Source of the DNA: Bacteroidia bacterium
Lineage (GTDB): Bacteria; Bacteroidota; Bacteroidia; J057; JADKCL01
Length of the DNA: 64,000 nucleotides
Reading direction: 5' to 3'
NCBI GenBank assembly: GCA_020635905.1
Contig: JACJYV010000007.1
Location: 558,001 to 622,000 of the forward strand
Of this stretch, positions 53,908 through 62,679 are shown piece after piece. Under the pieces are notes generated by a model. That model was given only the letters and a program-made list of their open reading frames with translations. It was not told where the DNA came from and searched no databases. Made by a program: the position numbers and the translations under genes. Every line of letters starts with the position of its first letter. The stretch's first letter is position 1.

Positions 53908-56900
53908 ATGAAAAAAAATCTGATCCTTTTCCTTGGCCTTTTGGGTTGTGCTTTTGCTTTGTCCGCCCAGTATCCGCTTTACACCATTACTCAACTTCAG
54001 CAGCCCGGAAATCTGGCTGCCTGCCGTGATTCCTCCCTGAAAAATGGGGATACAGTAAGGGTGAGGGGTGTGGTGATGATGAACGGAAATCAGGCCCGGG
54101 TCGGAAACGGACGAAATGTCTGGATCCAGGATGGAACAGGCCCTTATCACGGTCTGGATATTTTTGGTGCCTCCGGTGGTGCGACCGCCACGACCGACAT
54201 GCTGAACCTGTTGGCCGGGGATTCTGTGGAAATCACAGGTGTGGTGTTGGAATTTTTGGGTGAAACTGAACTTGTCCCTCTCCCCGCAACCACTTACCCC
54301 ACAGGAGTGGTCAAAATCAACGGAAATAATCCCGTGCATGCCCCGGCCGTGGTGAATATTGGCGATTTGAATGACGCCAACCGCCAAAACCAACTGGTGA
54401 CAGGTGAGCAATGGGAAGGATCTCTGGTCGAATTGAGGGATGTGACGGTGGATACTTTGTACTTCTTCTCAGGTGGAAACCGGGTCAGTTTTGATGTGGT
54501 GGATGCCGCGGGTAACCGTATCAATGTGTCTGACCGCTTTCTGCAAAACCGCATGCCTGCCCAGGGCGGAACTTTTGTGCCCCCGGCGGTGGGAGATAAA
54601 TTTTGCTACATCCGCGGAATTGTTTTGCATTCCAAAAACGTATGTCCCGGCTTTGGATCAGGCAGGGGGTATGAGATTCACCCTTTTGCCCCCTCTCATT
54701 ACTCGGCTGGTACAGAAGCAGATTTTTCCTACGCCACCACCACGGGCTCTGCCTCCTTCACCAACCTTTCTGTCAATGCCAGCTCCCTGCTTTGGGATTT
54801 TGGCGACGGAGCAACCTCAACCCAAACCAATCCCACCCACAACTACGGCTGGGGCGGAAATTACTCCGTTTGCCTGATCGCCTACGGTCCCAATTGCAAT
54901 GACACGATTTGCGTCAATATCACTGTACCCGGACCTGTGGTGCCCACGGTTACCATTTCCCAACTTCAGCAGGCCATCAACCTGAACGCCTGCAACGATT
55001 CGTCTGTTTATGTAAATGACACGGTGCGTTTTCGGGGTGTGGTGGTCAATAACGGGGGCATCACGCCGCTCGCAGGCGGACGAAATGTCTGGATTCAGGA
55101 TGGAACAGGGCCCTATTCAGGAGTTTCTGTCTGGTCGCAGGGCACTGCCACTTTTCCAACAGACGTTTTGAGTCTGGTCGCGGGTGATTCAGTGGAAATT
55201 GTGGGCGTGGTGCATGAATTTCTGGGTGAAACAGAAATTTTCCCCTTTGCCAGCCCCACCATCAGCGTGACCGTGATCAGCTCTGGAAATCCTGTAAAAA
55301 TCAATCCTGTGGCTGTTTCTGCCTTGAATAATTCCACTCAGCAAAATAATCTGCAAACGGGCGAACAATGGGAAGGCTCTTTTATCGAGTTGAGCAATGT
55401 GACGGTGGATTCCGTCTATTATTTCTCGGGCAGCACCCGGGTTGGCCTCATTCTGGAGGATGGTTCAGGTAATAAAATCAACGTAACAGACCGTTTCTAT
55501 GCCATGCGCCTGCCTGGTCAGGGTGGCTCTTTTGTGGTGCCTGCCGTAGGAACTCAGTATTGTGCGGTTAAGGGAATTCTCTACCACAGCAAAAATAACT
55601 GCCCGGGTGCCAATGGTCGGGGATATGAAATAGCACCTTTTGACCCTTCCCATTTTGTGCTGGCCCCAGTTGCTGCTTTCAGTGAAAGCGTAAACCTCCT
55701 GGCAGTGAATTTTACCAATTCCTCCACGGGCGCCAACAGTTATGCCTGGAATTTTGGGGATGGGCAGGTGAGCAGCCAGCAAAATCCCTCCCATACTTAC
55801 ACCAATCCTGGCACTTACACGGTTTGTGTGATTGCCACCAATACCACTTCAGGCTGTTCTGATACCACCTGCCACGGGGTAACCGTGGTTTGTCCGCTGG
55901 CCACTGCTGGATTTGCTTCTTCCTCCAGCCAACTGACCGCCTCCTTCACCAACCAAACCACAGGCACCACCACGGGTTATTTCTGGGATTTTGGAGACGG
56001 GGGAAATTCCACCCAAACCAGCCCTTCCCACACCTACGCCAGCCCGGGCACCTACACCGTCTGCCTGACCGCCAGCAACAGCTGCGGCAGCGACTCCATT
56101 TGCCACTCCGTGGTGGTGACGTGTCCGTTGGCTTCTGCAGGCTTTACCTCGACCTCTAACCAACTGACCGCCAGCTTTACCAATCAAACCACGGGCACGA
56201 CCACGGGCTATTTTTGGGATTTTGGAGACGGGGGAAATTCCACTCAAACCAGTCCCTCCCACACCTATGCAAGCCCGGGCACCTACACCGTCTGCCTGAC
56301 CGCCACGAACAGCTGTGGCACAGATTCAAGTTGTGCTCAACTGGTGCTCACCTGCGCAGGCCCACAGGCAGGATTTACCGCAGCTTCGTCCGCTTTGGTC
56401 GCACAATTTGTGGATCAATCCACCAATTCGCCTACCAGCTGGGCCTGGGACTTTGGGGACGGAGCCACTTCCAACCAGCAGAATCCAACCCATACTTACG
56501 CCCAGCCTGGCACCTATCCTGTTTGCCTGGTGGCCTCCAGCCAATGCGGGATGGACACCACCTGCATGACGATCAGCCTGGGATGTTCTGCCCTGAATGC
56601 AGCGTTTATCTATCAAAAAATCGGAAACACGGTCTTTTTCAGCGACCTTTCCTCAGGACAGATCGCCAGCTGGTTTTGGGATTTTGGGGACGGCAGCACG
56701 GCCAACACCATGGATCCTCAGCACGCCTTCAGCAGCCCCTGCCAGCAGGAAGTTTGCCTGGTGGTCACAGATTCCTGTGGGGCCACAGATACCCTTTGCC
56801 AGACTCTGGCTGGGGGAACGGGACCAGCTGCTTCTTTCAGTTATGCGAGCACAGGTCTGGCCGTCTCCTTCCAGAATAATTCCTCTGGAAACAGCATTTT

Positions 56901-57312
56901 CAGTTGGAACTGGACCTTTGGGGATGGAAATTCTTCCTCCAACCAGCAAGCCAGCCACACCTACCTGAACCCGGGTACCTACGCAGTCTGTCTGACTGCT
57001 ACGGATTCCTGTGGCACCGCCACTTTCTGTGACTCTGTCACAGTGGATACCCTGATTGGCATTGCTGAGCCTGGGTCAGATTTCCTGGAGGTTTACCCAA
57101 ATCCCACTTCAGGGAAATTTCAGGTAAAATCCAGCCGGATTTTGGTTGGAGCAAAGGTGGAAGTTTTTGATCTGAACGGACAACTGATGTTGAGCCACCC
57201 AGCCAAAGGCTTGCTCAATGAAATTGATCTGAGCGGTCATAGCAAGGGAATTTACTTCGTGCGCCTGCAAACGCCTTCAGGAACCCTGGTCAGGAAAATA
57301 GTTCTGCAGTAA
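53908..57312 (+). CDS. secreted protein with duplicated OB-fold-like modules, seven PKD domains and T9SS tail
   Basis: A 1134-residue surface or extracellular protein. A signal peptide ends near LSAQ (about 21). Residues about 24-265 and 348-588 are two copies of one module with NVWIQDGTGPY, AGDSVEI(T/V)GVV and GEQWEGS(L/F)(V/I)EL; the first motif recalls OB-fold domains of extracellular nucleases, but no nuclease domain is present. One PKD domain lies between the copies and six follow them. Each has W(D/N/T)FGDG and mostly a HTY motif. Units 3 and 4 are nearly identical at DNA level, 231 bases apart. The end (YPNPTSGKFQV, HSKGIYFVRLQ) is a T9SS type A domain. DNA or glycan binding is an inference. 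Confidence 0.85.
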   Translation: MKKNLILFLGLLGCAFALSAQYPLYTITQLQQPGNLAACRDSSLKNGDTVRVRGVVMMNGNQARVGNGRNVWIQDGTGPYHGLDIFGASGGATATTDMLNLLAGDSVEITGVVLEFLGETELVPLPATTYPTGVVKINGNNPVHAPAVVNIGDLNDANRQNQLVTGEQWEGSLVELRDVTVDTLYFFSGGNRVSFDVVDAAGNRINVSDRFLQNRMPAQGGTFVPPAVGDKFCYIRGIVLHSKNVCPGFGSGRGYEIHPFAPSHYSAGTEADFSYATTTGSASFTNLSVNASSLLWDFGDGATSTQTNPTHNYGWGGNYSVCLIAYGPNCNDTICVNITVPGPVVPTVTISQLQQAINLNACNDSSVYVNDTVRFRGVVVNNGGITPLAGGRNVWIQDGTGPYSGVSVWSQGTATFPTDVLSLVAGDSVEIVGVVHEFLGETEIFPFASPTISVTVISSGNPVKINPVAVSALNNSTQQNNLQTGEQWEGSFIELSNVTVDSVYYFSGSTRVGLILEDGSGNKINVTDRFYAMRLPGQGGSFVVPAVGTQYCAVKGILYHSKNNCPGANGRGYEIAPFDPSHFVLAPVAAFSESVNLLAVNFTNSSTGANSYAWNFGDGQVSSQQNPSHTYTNPGTYTVCVIATNTTSGCSDTTCHGVTVVCPLATAGFASSSSQLTASFTNQTTGTTTGYFWDFGDGGNSTQTSPSHTYASPGTYTVCLTASNSCGSDSICHSVVVTCPLASAGFTSTSNQLTASFTNQTTGTTTGYFWDFGDGGNSTQTSPSHTYASPGTYTVCLTATNSCGTDSSCAQLVLTCAGPQAGFTAASSALVAQFVDQSTNSPTSWAWDFGDGATSNQQNPTHTYAQPGTYPVCLVASSQCGMDTTCMTISLGCSALNAAFIYQKIGNTVFFSDLSSGQIASWFWDFGDGSTANTMDPQHAFSSPCQQEVCLVVTDSCGATDTLCQTLAGGTGPAASFSYASTGLAVSFQNNSSGNSIFSWNWTFGDGNSSSNQQASHTYLNPGTYAVCLTATDSCGTATFCDSVTVDTLIGIAEPGSDFLEVYPNPTSGKFQVKSSRILVGAKVEVFDLNGQLMLSHPAKGLLNEIDLSGHSKGIYFVRLQTPSGTLVRKIVLQ
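55929..56328 (+). repeat. 231-bp in-frame internal duplication of a PKD unit
   Basis: The sequence CCAACTGACCGCC recurs at 55929 and 56160, and TTGGAGACGGGGGAAATTCC at 55991 and 56222, each 231 bases (77 codons) apart. The two PKD units they encode differ at few residues, so the duplication is recent. Confidence 0.85.
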
Positions 57313-57389
57313 ATCTGCGAATGATTCAGGTCATAGGGAATTGCATTCCCTTTTGTAAATTGCGCAGGTTACCAGTTTGGTCCCTGTAA

Positions 57390-58604
57390 ATGCTTCTGAA
57401 ATTAGCATGGAGAAATCTCTGGCGCAATAAGCGCCGCACCCTGATCACCATGGGGTCAGTTTTCTTTGCGGTGATTTTTGCAGTCAACATGAAAGCCATC
57501 AAGGAAGGCAGCTACACCCGCATCATGGACAACATGATCGGGAAATTTGTCGGCTACGTGAAAATCCAGGGAGCTGGCTACCGCGAGGAGCAAACCCTGG
57601 ACAACAGCTTTGCGGACGGGGAGCAGTTGCGACAATCCATCCTTTCTGATGAGCGGGTGGCTGGCATGGTGCCCAAAATTGAAACCGTTTCCCTGATTTC
57701 TTCAAATGAATTCACCAAGGTGGGGATGGTCATTGGCACTGATCCTGAGCTGGAGGATGAAATGAGTGGCCTACATGGAAGGGTGCGGGAGGGGGATTAT
57801 TTTTCGAATGAAAAGGCGGGAGTTTTGATTGGGATTGGGCTGGCCAAATCCCTGAAAGTGGGGGTGGGGGACACCCTTGTGATCATTGGCCAGGGCTTCC
57901 ACGCGGTAAGCGCGGCAGGAAAATACCCCGTTGATGGCATAATCAAACTGGGATCACCTGATCTGAATAAGCGGGTGGTGTACCTGCCTTTGGCTGAATG
58001 TCAGCGCCTCTTCGGCATGGAGGAGCGGCTTACTTCGTATTCCCTGCGTTTGCACCAGCCGGGCGCCGCCCGGGCTGTAACCCAATCCCTGAAAGAGAAA
58101 CTACCTGCTGAAGTCGAGGTGATGAGCTGGAATGAGGTCATGCCTGAGATCGAGAAAATGATCGAATCAGACCGGGCTGAGGCCTATGTGCTGATGACCA
58201 TTCTTTACATGATCATTACTTTTGGAATCTTTGGAACGGTGCTCATGATGGTGGCCGAACGCCAGCATGAATTTGGGGTTTTGGTGGCGATTGGCATGAA
58301 AAAAAGGCTGCTGGCTACCGTGGTTTCAATTGAAGTGGTGTTGATCGCCATATCTGGAGCCCTGGTGGGCATGCTGGGTGCTTTGCCTACCGTCATTTAT
58401 TTCTATCTGAATCCCATTCAACTGGGGGGAGAAATGCAAAAAATGTCTGAAGACATGGGTTTTGAAGCTGTGCTGCAATACTCCAACGACCCCATGATTT
58501 TTGTCAATCAGGGGCTGATTGTGGCTTTCCTGGCCTGCCTGGTGGCGATTTATCCCTTTTTCAAAATTTCGGGCATGAAGGCCATTGAGGCCATGAGGAA
58601 TTAA
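57390..58604 (+). CDS. ABC transporter permease, FtsX/LolCE type (first of pair)
   Basis: A 404-residue membrane protein with one N-terminal TM segment (following LAWRNLWRNKRRTLITMGSV), a large periplasmic MacB-like domain (about 45-250), and three C-terminal TM segments in the FtsX domain (MTILYMIITFGIFGTVLMMVAERQHEFG). Such proteins work with an ABC ATPase to extract lipoproteins or export substrates across the envelope (LolCDE or MacB type). No ATPase gene is next to it within the window. It forms an operon with the next permease, three bases apart. Confidence 0.85.
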   Translation: MLLKLAWRNLWRNKRRTLITMGSVFFAVIFAVNMKAIKEGSYTRIMDNMIGKFVGYVKIQGAGYREEQTLDNSFADGEQLRQSILSDERVAGMVPKIETVSLISSNEFTKVGMVIGTDPELEDEMSGLHGRVREGDYFSNEKAGVLIGIGLAKSLKVGVGDTLVIIGQGFHAVSAAGKYPVDGIIKLGSPDLNKRVVYLPLAECQRLFGMEERLTSYSLRLHQPGAARAVTQSLKEKLPAEVEVMSWNEVMPEIEKMIESDRAEAYVLMTILYMIITFGIFGTVLMMVAERQHEFGVLVAIGMKKRLLATVVSIEVVLIAISGALVGMLGALPTVIYFYLNPIQLGGEMQKMSEDMGFEAVLQYSNDPMIFVNQGLIVAFLACLVAIYPFFKISGMKAIEAMRN

Positions 58605-58607
58605 ACC

Positions 58608-59828
58608 ATGGGAGCACTGATCAAACTGGCCTGGAGGAATGTATGGCGGAAAAAATTCCGTTCCATGGTGGTGATCGCGGCCATTGCCCTGGGACTTTGG
58701 GCGGGCGTTTTTATCATGGGTTTTTATCACGGCATTTTTGACCAGAAAATCTCTGATGTGATCAGCACGGAAGTTTCCCATTTGCAATTTCACCAACCCA
58801 ATTACACAGAAGAGTTTGATGTAAAGTTGGATATTCCCGGGGCAAATCAGCTGTTAGACGTTTTACAAAAAGATTCGCGGGTAAAGCAGGTGGCAGCCCG
58901 CACCCTTTCCATGGCCATGCTGGGCGCTCCCAAAGGCAATCTGGGGGTAAAAGTCAATGGCATTGATACCCTGGCTGAGGCGCAGATCAGGGGGCTGGAT
59001 CAGGCGGTGATTGAAGGTGAATTTCTTGCAGGAATTCGCCAAAACCCCGTATTGATCAGCCAAAAGCTGGCTGAAAAGCTTCAGTTGAAGCTCAAATCCA
59101 AAATTATTCTTCAACTGCAAAACCAGTCTGGAGAAATTACCGCGGGCGCTTTCCGGGTGGCAGGAATTTTCAAAACCATCAATGTGATGTACGACGAGGC
59201 CAATGTCTTTGTGCTTCAGTCAGATTTGCAAAACCTGCTGGGCATGCCGGGCGGCATGCACGAGGTGGCCGTGCTGCTACACGAAAACGATCAGGTTGAA
59301 GCATTTACGACGGAAATGGCTTCAAAATACCCTGATCTGGAAGTTAAATCCTGGATGGATCTGAGTCCGGGCATGCGCTACATGGTCGAATCCATGGATA
59401 CCATGATGGGCATTATCCTGTCTATCATCCTGCTGGCCCTGCTTTTTGGAATCATCAACACCATGCTGATGGCCGTTTTGGAGCGGGTGCGGGAAATCGG
59501 GATGCTGATGGCCGTGGGTATGTCCAGAATGCGGATTTTTTTCATGATCATTCTGGAAACAGTGATGTTGAGCCTGGTGGGCGGGCCGCTGGGTATGTTG
59601 CTGGGCTTTATTTGTATCGCCTGGACCGGCCATACGGGCATGAACCTCAGTTCTTATTCTGAGGCCATGGAGCAAATGGGATACTCTGCGATCATTCACC
59701 CCAGCCTGGCGGCCGGGTATTATTTTCAGGTTGCCGCAGAAGTAATTCTGATGGCGCTTGCGGCTTCCATTTATCCTGCCCTGCGGGCTTTGAAACTGAA
59801 GCCGGTCGAGGCGCTCAGAAAGATCTGA
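58608..59828 (+). CDS. ABC transporter permease, FtsX/LolCE type (second of pair)
   Basis: A 406-residue permease with the same layout as the preceding protein: LAWRNVWRKKFRSMVVIAAIALG at the start, a periplasmic domain, then the FtsX helices with MLMAVLERVREIGMLMAVGMS. The two are distant paralogues and probably form a heterodimeric LolC/LolE-like complex. The stop TGA (59826-59828) directly abuts the TCA that is the reverse-strand stop of the converging Usp gene, so there is no room for a terminator. Confidence 0.85.
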   Translation: MGALIKLAWRNVWRKKFRSMVVIAAIALGLWAGVFIMGFYHGIFDQKISDVISTEVSHLQFHQPNYTEEFDVKLDIPGANQLLDVLQKDSRVKQVAARTLSMAMLGAPKGNLGVKVNGIDTLAEAQIRGLDQAVIEGEFLAGIRQNPVLISQKLAEKLQLKLKSKIILQLQNQSGEITAGAFRVAGIFKTINVMYDEANVFVLQSDLQNLLGMPGGMHEVAVLLHENDQVEAFTTEMASKYPDLEVKSWMDLSPGMRYMVESMDTMMGIILSIILLALLFGIINTMLMAVLERVREIGMLMAVGMSRMRIFFMIILETVMLSLVGGPLGMLLGFICIAWTGHTGMNLSSYSEAMEQMGYSAIIHPSLAAGYYFQVAAEVILMALAASIYPALRALKLKPVEALRKI

Positions 59829-60713
59829 TCAATAGCCAGAGGGGCCGAAATTGCCGCCTTTTTCTTCCCTTTCAGGACGAATGCTGAGCACAGGCAGGTG
59901 GGTCACATTGATTACGGCCTCCGTCACACTGCCCGAAAGCATGCGATCCAGGCCAGAACGACCATGGGTTTCCATCATGATCAGATCAATGTCGTTTTCG
60001 TGGGCCTCTGCATACTTGGAAATAGCGCCGCTGATGTCAGAGCTCGGGATAAGCTTGATCTCAATGTGCTGGAATCCAATATCTGTGAGGGCTTTGTGCT
60101 GCTTGCGCAGGAAAGAGCTCCAGCTTTTATATTCGTCGTCCTCAGGTTTCAAATCGGGCGAAATGACTGAGATCAATTCAATTTTGTCTTCGTATTTTCC
60201 TTTGAAATCTTCCAGCATCTGCCTGATTTCGCGGATACCAAATTCCTTGGCCACAGGAATAAGGATTTTTTTCAATTCAGGGGCTTCTTCGAGCCCTTTG
60301 ACTGTAATCACGGGGCAATTGGCTGAGCGAACGATTTTGCTGCCCAGGGTTCCCAGCATTTTTCCATTTTCATTCTTGCCATGCCCATAGGTTCCCATTG
60401 CGATCAATTCTGCATCCATTTCATCAGCGGCATGGATAATTTCCTTGAAAATATTTCCTTCCTTAATCACGGTTTCGACCTTCCTGCCTTTTGCTTTGCA
60501 TTTTTCGATCATTTCCGCGAGTTTTTGCTCGGCTGCATCGCGTTTTTCTTTGGAATTACCGTTTTTTCCCAGCCATCCTCCTCCTTCAATCACATGCAAC
60601 AGGACCAGTTTTGCTTCGTGAATTTTTGCGAATTCACAGGACATGGAAAGAGCGTTCAGGGCACTTTCCGAAAAATCCATTGCGACAAGAATGACATTTT
60701 CTTTGGTGTTCAT
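59829..60713 (-). CDS. universal stress protein, tandem UspA domains
   Basis: A 294-residue protein of two Usp domains (about 1-150 and 155-294). The first begins ENVILVAMDFSESALNALSM and has MGTYGHGKNENGKMLGTLGSK; the second carries METHGRSGLDRMLSGSVTEAV, a complete ATP-type loop (GxSGLDR...SG). So here the C-terminal domain keeps the nucleotide motif. The ATG at 60713 (MNTKENVIL) is chosen over a frame extending to 60794, which would add 27 residues before the first Usp strand. Its stop abuts the permease stop. Induction by stress is the family norm. Confidence 0.86.
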   Translation of the reverse strand: MNTKENVILVAMDFSESALNALSMSCEFAKIHEAKLVLLHVIEGGGWLGKNGNSKEKRDAAEQKLAEMIEKCKAKGRKVETVIKEGNIFKEIIHAADEMDAELIAMGTYGHGKNENGKMLGTLGSKIVRSANCPVITVKGLEEAPELKKILIPVAKEFGIREIRQMLEDFKGKYEDKIELISVISPDLKPEDDEYKSWSSFLRKQHKALTDIGFQHIEIKLIPSSDISGAISKYAEAHENDIDLIMMETHGRSGLDRMLSGSVTEAVINVTHLPVLSIRPEREEKGGNFGPSGY

Positions 60714-60978
60714 GGTTAAATCGTTTAATAGAAACCTGAAAATCAATAAAACCGAGGAAAATTGACCTTTTTCATCAATTCTTAAACGACCCACGCAAAT
60801 TGAATCCAGACGTCAATCCTCTTCCTAATCAGAAGTTCGCCTTTTTGGTCCGGGAGTATAGCTAAACCAATATAGTGATTTGGAACGGTTATTCCATGGA
60901 TTTGTTCTGTTTTGATAAATATTATTTTACCAAAATGTTCAAAATTTGAAGATTGGTTTTTCCGATCCTAAAGCGGTA

Positions 60979-61701
60979 TCAGTAAAGCAGATAGCGGAAT
61001 CCAAGCCTGCAGCCTGTATATATAACCGTTCGTTGGAAACTGGAAATGCCCTTGCTGCCCCATTGGTGCATATATTCGAATCCGGGTGTCAGATACAGAA
61101 TAAATTTGGGACTGACCTGGGTTTCTACAGGAAATTCCAGCCCTGCCATGTAGGTCCCCTTTTTCAGCGGGTCTTTGTATTCTTCGTTCAGCCAGAAACC
61201 TCCCACCTTGATCTGGGCGCCCACGCCCCATTTGTCCTTTTCAAAAAAGCGGTAACCCGCCTGAATAGCCACCGTCCGTGCCACTGGCCGCGGCCCTTTG
61301 AAGTAAAGTGTGTCGAGCTTGCCGCGGTAAAGCGTATCTGCAAAAAGGGTTTTCCAGCCAAAAGTCCAGCCCAAAGACCAGCGTCCTTCCTCGTACATCA
61401 GCCCCAATTCCACGGGAAAAGAAAATCCATTTTTGTAGGGAGTGAGTGAGGTATAGCCAATCGTATCGCCGGTCGAATTGGTGTAGGCAGTCGAGTCCTG
61501 CACTTCGTTCCAGGCAAAAAATCCACCTCCAAAGCCAAAATTGACAATCAGCCGCGCATCCTTGTGCCCCAGAGGAGGCACTTCTTTTTTTATTTTGGCA
61601 GGCTTGGAAGGTGCTTCGTCGTCCTCGTCCTGGGCTTGCAGGGCAAGAGATGAAAACAACAAAAGCGCCATCAAAGCCAGATATTTCAGGGGAAATTTCA
61701 C
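60979..61701 (-). CDS. outer-membrane beta-barrel protein, unknown function
   Basis: A 240-residue exported protein with signal peptide (LALMALLLFSSLALQAQ), then an acidic linker (DEDDEAPSKPAKIKKE) and alternating strands rich in aromatics ending in YLLY. It looks like a small porin-like barrel. It is not PorT and I see no family signature. It lies alone between a Usp gene and a divergently placed 61876 gene. Confidence 0.72.
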   Translation of the reverse strand: MKFPLKYLALMALLLFSSLALQAQDEDDEAPSKPAKIKKEVPPLGHKDARLIVNFGFGGGFFAWNEVQDSTAYTNSTGDTIGYTSLTPYKNGFSFPVELGLMYEEGRWSLGWTFGWKTLFADTLYRGKLDTLYFKGPRPVARTVAIQAGYRFFEKDKWGVGAQIKVGGFWLNEEYKDPLKKGTYMAGLEFPVETQVSPKFILYLTPGFEYMHQWGSKGISSFQRTVIYTGCRLGFRYLLY

Positions 61702-61809
61702 GGGGCTAAATTATCCTTATTCGAGCCTTCTACCAAACCCAATTTTTCAGGGTATCAAATTAATTTTCCCTTTCCTTTTGTGAATTAAATGCGAACAAGG
61801 AGGGAATCA

Positions 61810-61840
61810 TTTGGCTGTTATCCAATCTGTTCTATATTTG
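61810..61840 (+). promoter_or_regulatory. consensus Bacteroidota promoter
   Basis: TTTG (61810-61813), 19 bases, TATATTTG (61833-61840): an exact match to TTTG-N19-TAnnTTTG. Initiation near 61847 supports the ATG at 61876 and rules out the longer frame from 61789, which starts upstream of the promoter. Confidence 0.75.
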
Positions 61841-61875
61841 TATGTAGATATTTAGACCCTTTAAATATTAATACC

Positions 61876-62679
61876 ATGGGCAAGCTCAATTTCAATGAAA
61901 TTCCGGTCTGGAAGCAGCTGAAAGTGCTGAATTACCTCAACAAAGCCGCTGACCTGCAAGGTCTGATTCACAATGTGTACGATAATCCTGATTCTGGAAC
62001 GGGCTCCCCGTCCACCTCGTACACCATAGGCGAAAAGGTCGGCCAGCGGATTCTCGATCTGCGGGATACCTTTCCGGGGAAAAGACTGCCCGGTCTGGCC
62101 AGTCTGGAGGAAGTGGATGGTTTTGGCCAGGACAAACTCAATGATCTGGTCTATTCCTTTGCCCAAACTGCCGACGAGGCTTTTCGCAAAGCCATGTACA
62201 ACGGGGTGATCTTCGAAAACTGGCATTTTGACTACCATTCTGATGAATTTACCTCCCACGAGGAGTTTCTTTTGTATGCCAGACATGAGGGTTTGCTCAA
62301 AGAATGGGCCTCCAAAAAAGTCTCTGAAATAGCCGTTTCGCGGGGCAAAAGCGCCCAGGTCTGCGACCTGGCAGGAGAAATCATCGATCGCAGCTGGGTG
62401 GAAGCCCTGGGCGATCCCCACCTCGATTCCCATTCCTTCGCCCTCTGGATGTATCGCATCGACATGGACAACTGGTTTTCTTTCCAGAAAGTGCAGAATC
62501 AGGCTGAATTATACTTCAACTTTCATGGCTACGGTCCCACAGGCATCGAATTGCGCATGATCAAAGGTTTCCCCAATCGCAGGGTTTACTCCGTGGGCAT
62601 CAGCGCTGACGACCTGCCCGTGGTGGTGAATTATGCTGAGCAGCGACTCACCCTCTGGACCAGCGAATTATTCGACTAA
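61876..62679 (+). CDS. uncharacterised protein with a helix-hairpin-helix-like motif
   Basis: A 267-residue cytoplasmic protein I do not recognise. It has no signal peptide or membrane segment. LPGLASLEEVDGFGQDKLNDLVYSF has the form of a helix-hairpin-helix DNA-binding motif (LxxVxGFGxxKLxxL), but this is weak evidence for DNA binding. The rest is mixed alpha/beta, with Trp- and His-rich patches (HFDYHSDEFTSHEEF). The start is fixed by the consensus promoter just upstream. Its last 12 bases overlap the converging RDD gene. Confidence 0.65.
   Translation: MGKLNFNEIPVWKQLKVLNYLNKAADLQGLIHNVYDNPDSGTGSPSTSYTIGEKVGQRILDLRDTFPGKRLPGLASLEEVDGFGQDKLNDLVYSFAQTADEAFRKAMYNGVIFENWHFDYHSDEFTSHEEFLLYARHEGLLKEWASKKVSEIAVSRGKSAQVCDLAGEIIDRSWVEALGDPHLDSHSFALWMYRIDMDNWFSFQKVQNQAELYFNFHGYGPTGIELRMIKGFPNRRVYSVGISADDLPVVVNYAEQRLTLWTSELFD

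Noticed and set aside
61789..61875. 29-codon extension of the 61876 gene
   Set aside because: The consensus promoter at 61810-61840 lies within it.
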